Assembly: GCA_003158705.1 (NCBI GenBank)
Contig: PMKX01000171.1
Span: 8,587 to 16,426, forward strand
Source: Actinomycetota bacterium
GTDB taxonomy: Bacteria; Actinomycetota; Thermoleophilia; UBA2241
DNA: 7,840 nt
Direction: 5' to 3'
The position numbers and the translations under genes were made by a program. The notes under the pieces are model-generated. The model was not told the DNA's origin, searched no databases, and was given only the letters and a program-made list of their open reading frames with translations. Position 1 is the first letter of the stretch. The number at the start of each line of letters is the position of its first letter. Positions 4,920-7,840 of the stretch are shown here, one piece after another.

Positions 4920-6260
4920 CTAGGCGCCGCCGATCGACATGCCCTCGATGACGATCGACGGCGTGAAGATGCTGCCGCCCGGTATCCAGCGGGCATCGTC
5001 GCCGAAAGCGACGATGCCCTTGAGCATCGAGATGATGTCGCCGGCCAGCGTCACCTCGCGCACCGCCGTCGACAGCCGGCCGGCCTCGATGAGGCGCCCG
5101 TTGATGCCCACCGAGAACTCGCCCGAGACGGGATTGGCGCCCGAGTGCACGCCCACGGCGCTGGAGACCAGCACGCCGTGCTCGATGCCGGCGATCACGT
5201 CGGCGAGCGGCGTCGCGGCCCCCTCGACGATGAGGTTGGTGGGCCGCACCTGCGGCATGCTGCGGTACGAGGAGCGCAAGCCGTTGCCGGTCGACTGCCG
5301 GCCGGCCTTGCGCGCCGTGTACACGTCGTAGAGGAAGCCGGTCAGGACGCCGCCTTGGATGAGGGGCGTGCGCCGGCACGACGTGCCCTCACCGTCGAAG
5401 GGAGCGCTGGCGAGGCCGTCCGGGCGCAGGCCGTCGTCGCAGAGGTTGACGCCGGCGCCGGCGACCTCCTTGCCTTCCAGCGCGGCGAAGAGCGAACGGC
5501 CCTTCTGCACGGCATCGGCAGTGAGCGCTGCGCTGAGCACGCCGATGAACGACGCCGCCACGAAGGGGTCGAGCACCACGGTGGCCTTCATCGACGGGCA
5601 TTGGCGGCCGCCCAGCAAGTCGCAGGCCCGCTGCGCCGCCTCGCGGCCGCAGGCCTGTGGCTGCAACTCTGAGATATCGCGACCGATCGAGTAAGAGAGA
5701 CCGGTGTCGACTTGGCCGTCCTGCTCCGCCAACACATAGGCAAACAGGAAGCAGCTGTTCTCGCGGTACGTGCCGCGCACACCCTTCGAGCTGGCCAGGA
5801 AGACCTCGGTGTCGTCGTCGGCGTACATGGTGTCCTCGACCAGCTTCACGCGCTTGTCGTGCCCAAGAGCTGCTCGCTCCAGCGCCAAAGCGATGTCGAT
5901 CTTCTGCTCGTCGGTCGCGCGTGTGAGGCGCTCGTCGAAGATGTCGAGCTGCGGCGGAGCGCTACCTGGGTCCGCCAAGGCGACATGCGGGTCGTGGTCG
6001 CTCACTCGTGCATGCTCCAGGGCGCGTGCCGCCGTCGTCTCGAGAGCCGACGGCGCGGTGTCCGAACTATAGGCATAGCCGGCGGCTCCGCCGCTGACGA
6101 CGCGCACGCCGACACCCTTGTGCCGCGCGGCGGTGAGCTCTTCGACCTCGCCGCCGTAGACCTTGATGCGCCGCGACGTGGAGGTGGACGCATAGACTTC
6201 CGCCTCGTCGGCGCCCTGCGCCAGGGCAAGGTCGAGCGCTTTGTCGACGACGTCGAACAT
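4920..6260 (-). CDS. tldE: TldE/PmbA-type subunit of the TldD-TldE metallopeptidase
   Basis: The 446-residue protein has the PmbA/TldE architecture. An N-terminal domain carries RRIKVYGGEVEELTAARHKGVGVRVVSGGAAGYAYS-type sequence (about 30-67; the segment around GVGVRVVSGGAAGYAYS is the most diagnostic). A middle domain follows. The C-terminal half has APFDGEGTSCRRTPLIQGG, YTARKAGRQSTGNG, SGEFSVGINGRLIEAG and EVTLAGDIISMLKGI. It lacks HExxxH, as expected for the non-catalytic partner. In E. coli TldD and TldE form a heterotetramer that degrades unfolded peptides, trims the microcin B17 leader and turns over CcdA. The ATG start at 6260 overlaps the tldD TGA by one base (TGATG), so translation is coupled and the subunits are made together. 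I saw no RiPP precursor or modification enzyme nearby, so the physiological substrate is unknown. Confidence 0.93.
   Translation of the reverse strand: MFDVVDKALDLALAQGADEAEVYASTSTSRRIKVYGGEVEELTAARHKGVGVRVVSGGAAGYAYSSDTAPSALETTAARALEHARVSDHDPHVALADPGSAPPQLDIFDERLTRATDEQKIDIALALERAALGHDKRVKLVEDTMYADDDTEVFLASSKGVRGTYRENSCFLFAYVLAEQDGQVDTGLSYSIGRDISELQPQACGREAAQRACDLLGGRQCPSMKATVVLDPFVAASFIGVLSAALTADAVQKGRSLFAALEGKEVAGAGVNLCDDGLRPDGLASAPFDGEGTSCRRTPLIQGGVLTGFLYDVYTARKAGRQSTGNGLRSSYRSMPQVRPTNLIVEGAATPLADVIAGIEHGVLVSSAVGVHSGANPVSGEFSVGINGRLIEAGRLSTAVREVTLAGDIISMLKGIVAFGDDARWIPGGSIFTPSIVIEGMSIGGA
4991..5019. repeat. Perfect 12-bp inverted repeat with 5-nt loop inside tldE
   Basis: GGGCATCGTCGC (4991-5002) and its exact reverse complement (5008-5019) flank a 5-nt loop. 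It falls in the coding segment for KGIVAFGDDAR near the C-terminus of TldE, about 70 nt before the tldE stop and 110 nt before the pyrE start. In the operon mRNA it would fold into a stable hairpin. No T-run follows. Confidence 0.85.
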
Positions 6261-7651
6261 CAGCCGGTGCCGCCCACGGTCATCTGCCGGATGCGCAGGG
6301 TGGCCTGGCCTGTGCCCACCGGCACGCCCTGGCCGTCCTTGCCACAGATACCCGACTTGACGTCGAAGTCGGCAGCGATCATGTCGATCTGCTTGAGGAT
6401 GTCGATGCCGTTGCCCACCAGCGTGGCGCCGCGCAACGGTGTGGTGACTTTGCCCTTCTCGATGAGATAGCCCTCCGAGACACCGAAGACGAAGTTGCCG
6501 CTGGCCGGCTCGACCTGGCCACCGGCCAGGCTCTTGGCGTAGAAACCGTGCGCGGTGGCCGCGATGATCGCTTCGGGAGTGGCGTCGCCCGGTGCGATGC
6601 AGGTGGTGGTCATGCGCGGCAACGGCACATGACGAAACGACTGCCGCCGGCCGTTGCCGGTGGGCTCTGCGCCGGCGCTGCGGGCACGCAGACGATCGTA
6701 GAGGTAGCTGCAGAGACGACCTTCCTCGATGACCATCGTCTTGCGCGTCGGCACGCCCTCGTCGTCGAAGGCCGCCGAGCCCCAGCCGTTGACGAGCGAA
6801 CCGTCGTCGTAGGCGTTGACGATGGGTGCCGCCACCAGCTCGCCCATGCGACCGGCATAGATGCTCGCCCCCTTGGCGATGGCGTCGGCCTCGAGCCCGT
6901 GACCGCAGGCCTCGTGGAAGAGCGTCCCGCCGAAGCCGTTGGCGAGCACGACGGGCATGGCGCCCATGGGCGCCGGTCGAGCGTCGAGCATGATCACCGC
7001 CTTGCCGGCCGCCTTGACGGCCGTCTCGGTGACTGCCTTCTCGTCGAGGATCTCGAAGCCGGCGCTCCCGCCGATCGTCTGATAGCCGGTCTGGATGATG
7101 CCGTCACGGCGAGCGATGACGGTGACGATGAACCGCACCCGCGTGCGGTCGTCACGCACCACATCGCCCAACGAGTTGGCGATGAGCACCCGCTGGCGAC
7201 CTTCCGAGTAGCCGGCGATGACCTGGCCGACGAGCGGGCTGGAGCCGCGCGCCACGTCGTCGGCGGCATGCAGCAGATCTCTCTTGCGGACGATGGGCAC
7301 CGTCTCGGGCGGCACCTGGACGGGATGACGGCCAGGCTCGGAGCGCTCCGCGCCAAGCTTGGTCGTGGCTCCGGCGGCGCCCGATCGCAGGCCAGCCGCC
7401 ACGGCGGTGGCGGCCTCGAACAGCCCGGCCTCGTCTACCTCGTCGGTGTACGCGTAGTAGGTGCGGTCGCCGCTGTTGAGACGCACGGCCGCACCATACT
7501 CGTGCCCGCCGGAGGTCTGCTCGACCTTGCCGTCTTCGAGGCGCATGCCGAGCCCGACGCTGTCCTCGACGAAGACCTCGGCGAAGTCACCGCCGCTGCC
7601 CAAGGCGCGGGCGACGACCGCCTCCAGGAGAGCCGCCTCAAGCGCCGGCAA
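6260..7651 (-). CDS. tldD: TldD-type zinc metallopeptidase subunit
   Basis: TldD is the catalytic subunit of the TldD-TldE peptidase. From the TTG at 7651 it has 463 residues (E. coli about 480). Seen: an N-terminal domain with FVEDSVGLGMRLEDGKVEQ (27-45), then the zinc site HEACGHGLEAD with HExxxH at 246-251 (Glu247 as general base), AFDDEGVPTRKTMV (294-307), PTGNGRRQSFRH (330-341), GNFVFGVSEGYLIEKG (385-400) and the family-typical SGICGKDGQGVPVG with Cys436, the probable third zinc ligand. All expected catalytic features are present. Start choice: TTG 7651 follows GAGG by 6 nt and overlaps the upstream stop by 14 nt. GTG 7657 has that GAGG directly abutting it, and ATG 7687 and GTG 7702 have no binding site and would overlap the upstream gene more. 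The stop overlaps the tldE ATG. Confidence 0.93.
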   Translation of the reverse strand: MPALEAALLEAVVARALGSGGDFAEVFVEDSVGLGMRLEDGKVEQTSGGHEYGAAVRLNSGDRTYYAYTDEVDEAGLFEAATAVAAGLRSGAAGATTKLGAERSEPGRHPVQVPPETVPIVRKRDLLHAADDVARGSSPLVGQVIAGYSEGRQRVLIANSLGDVVRDDRTRVRFIVTVIARRDGIIQTGYQTIGGSAGFEILDEKAVTETAVKAAGKAVIMLDARPAPMGAMPVVLANGFGGTLFHEACGHGLEADAIAKGASIYAGRMGELVAAPIVNAYDDGSLVNGWGSAAFDDEGVPTRKTMVIEEGRLCSYLYDRLRARSAGAEPTGNGRRQSFRHVPLPRMTTTCIAPGDATPEAIIAATAHGFYAKSLAGGQVEPASGNFVFGVSEGYLIEKGKVTTPLRGATLVGNGIDILKQIDMIAADFDVKSGICGKDGQGVPVGTGQATLRIRQMTVGGTG

Positions 7652-7840
7652 GGTCACCCTCAGCAGGTTCGAAGGCCCGCCGCACATCGGCGGCGAGCGC
7701 ACGGAGTTCCAGGGCGTCGGGCGAGGTAGGTGGCAGGTTGACCAGGGCGCCGTCCACGCAGTACAGACCGACGCGCGACGCCTCCGGCCGCCGGCGCGTG
7801 AAGAAGAACGCCACGCCGGCCAGCGCCAGGGCCACCACGG
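7638..7840 (-). CDS. Small or truncated membrane protein of unknown function (enters from the right edge)
   Basis: The reading frame is open to the right edge and ends at TGA 7640-7638. The visible part has a hydrophobic stretch (VALALAGVAFFF) that continues to the edge, then a basic cluster TRRRPEASR that would sit on the cytoplasmic side. A soluble tail follows, VGLYCVDGALVNLPPTSPDALELRALAADVRRAFEPAEGDLAGA. A GTG lies at 7838, but whether it is the real start cannot be judged because its upstream region is missing. The tail overlaps the tldD start by 14-20 nt, so it belongs to the same operon. I do not recognise the family. The last segment could be a short helix, with no catalytic motif. 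Confidence 0.55.
   Translation of the reverse strand, partial: VVALALAGVAFFFTRRRPEASRVGLYCVDGALVNLPPTSPDALELRALAADVRRAFEPAEGDLAGA

Noticed and set aside
5442..5468. Palindrome CGCCGGCGCCGGCG (5450-5463) with flanking GAGGT/ACCTC in tldE
   Set aside because: It is a run of GCCGGC units with an asymmetric 3-nt bulge, which GC-rich coding DNA gives readily. Not distinctive enough to report as a site.
7651..7702. Longer tldD starts (GTG 7657, ATG 7687, GTG 7702)
   Set aside because: None has a properly spaced ribosome binding site and the longer ones overlap the upstream gene more. GTG 7657 remains possible and would add only two residues.
6548..7729. 393-codon open frame on the plus strand opposite tldD
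   Set aside because: Same reason: the minus strand carries HExxxH and other TldD signatures, and the plus-strand product is compositionally biased with no domain pattern.
4260..7840. Possible RiPP biosynthetic cluster suggested by TldD/TldE
   Set aside because: No short precursor-like open frame, YcaO, dehydrogenase or exporter is present. TldDE are also common as stand-alone housekeeping peptidases.
1..7840. CRISPR array, tRNA gene, insertion sequence or phage genes
   Set aside because: No spaced direct repeats, no cloverleaf-like segment in the few short intergenic gaps, and no transposase or phage motif in any real coding frame.

Overview
The window is high-GC, densely coding bacterial DNA. 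By eye, roughly two thirds of bases are G or C. Start codons are often GTG, and one gene appears to be transcribed without a leader from an extended -10 promoter. Together with the gltX-cysS pair and a Bacillus SpeA/YaaO-type decarboxylase, this suggests a high-GC Gram-positive-type genome, probably Actinobacteriota and perhaps a deep branch such as Thermoleophilia. That placement is inference; there is no rRNA or other marker here to settle it.

Left block (1-2195, minus strand): a glutamyl-tRNA synthetase gene (gltX) followed by the N-terminal 206 codons of cysteinyl-tRNA synthetase (cysS), which runs off the left edge. Stop and start overlap as GTGA, so the two are almost certainly one transcription and translation unit. 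gltX has no ATG, GTG or TTG at a sensible place. The codon that best fits homology, ribosome binding site and promoter position is ATA.

Middle block (2196-4291, plus strand): a divergently transcribed Orn/Lys/Arg decarboxylase family PLP enzyme, then a 200-residue lipoprotein whose GTG start overlaps the decarboxylase stop by one base. The two divergent promoters carry the same nine-base element (TGGTAGACT) facing each other across about 47 bp.

Right block (7840-4350, minus strand): an operon reading leftwards. It holds the end of a small membrane protein, tldD (HExxxH zinc peptidase subunit), tldE/pmbA (its non-catalytic partner, joined by a TGATG overlap) and pyrE (orotate phosphoribosyltransferase). 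It converges with the lipoprotein gene over a 58-bp gap containing one GC-rich hairpin. The peptidase subunits should form one TldD/TldE complex; why pyrE is attached is not evident.

I did not find a new defence, mobile or biosynthetic system. The genes are housekeeping or accessory metabolic types. The unusual signals are at nucleotide level: the probable ATA start of gltX, the mirrored promoters with a leaderless GTG gene, and several strong perfect inverted repeats inside coding sequence, above all a 36-nt one in the middle of gltX. No gene-free stretch exceeds 300 bases. I saw no tRNA, rRNA, CRISPR array or insertion sequence.
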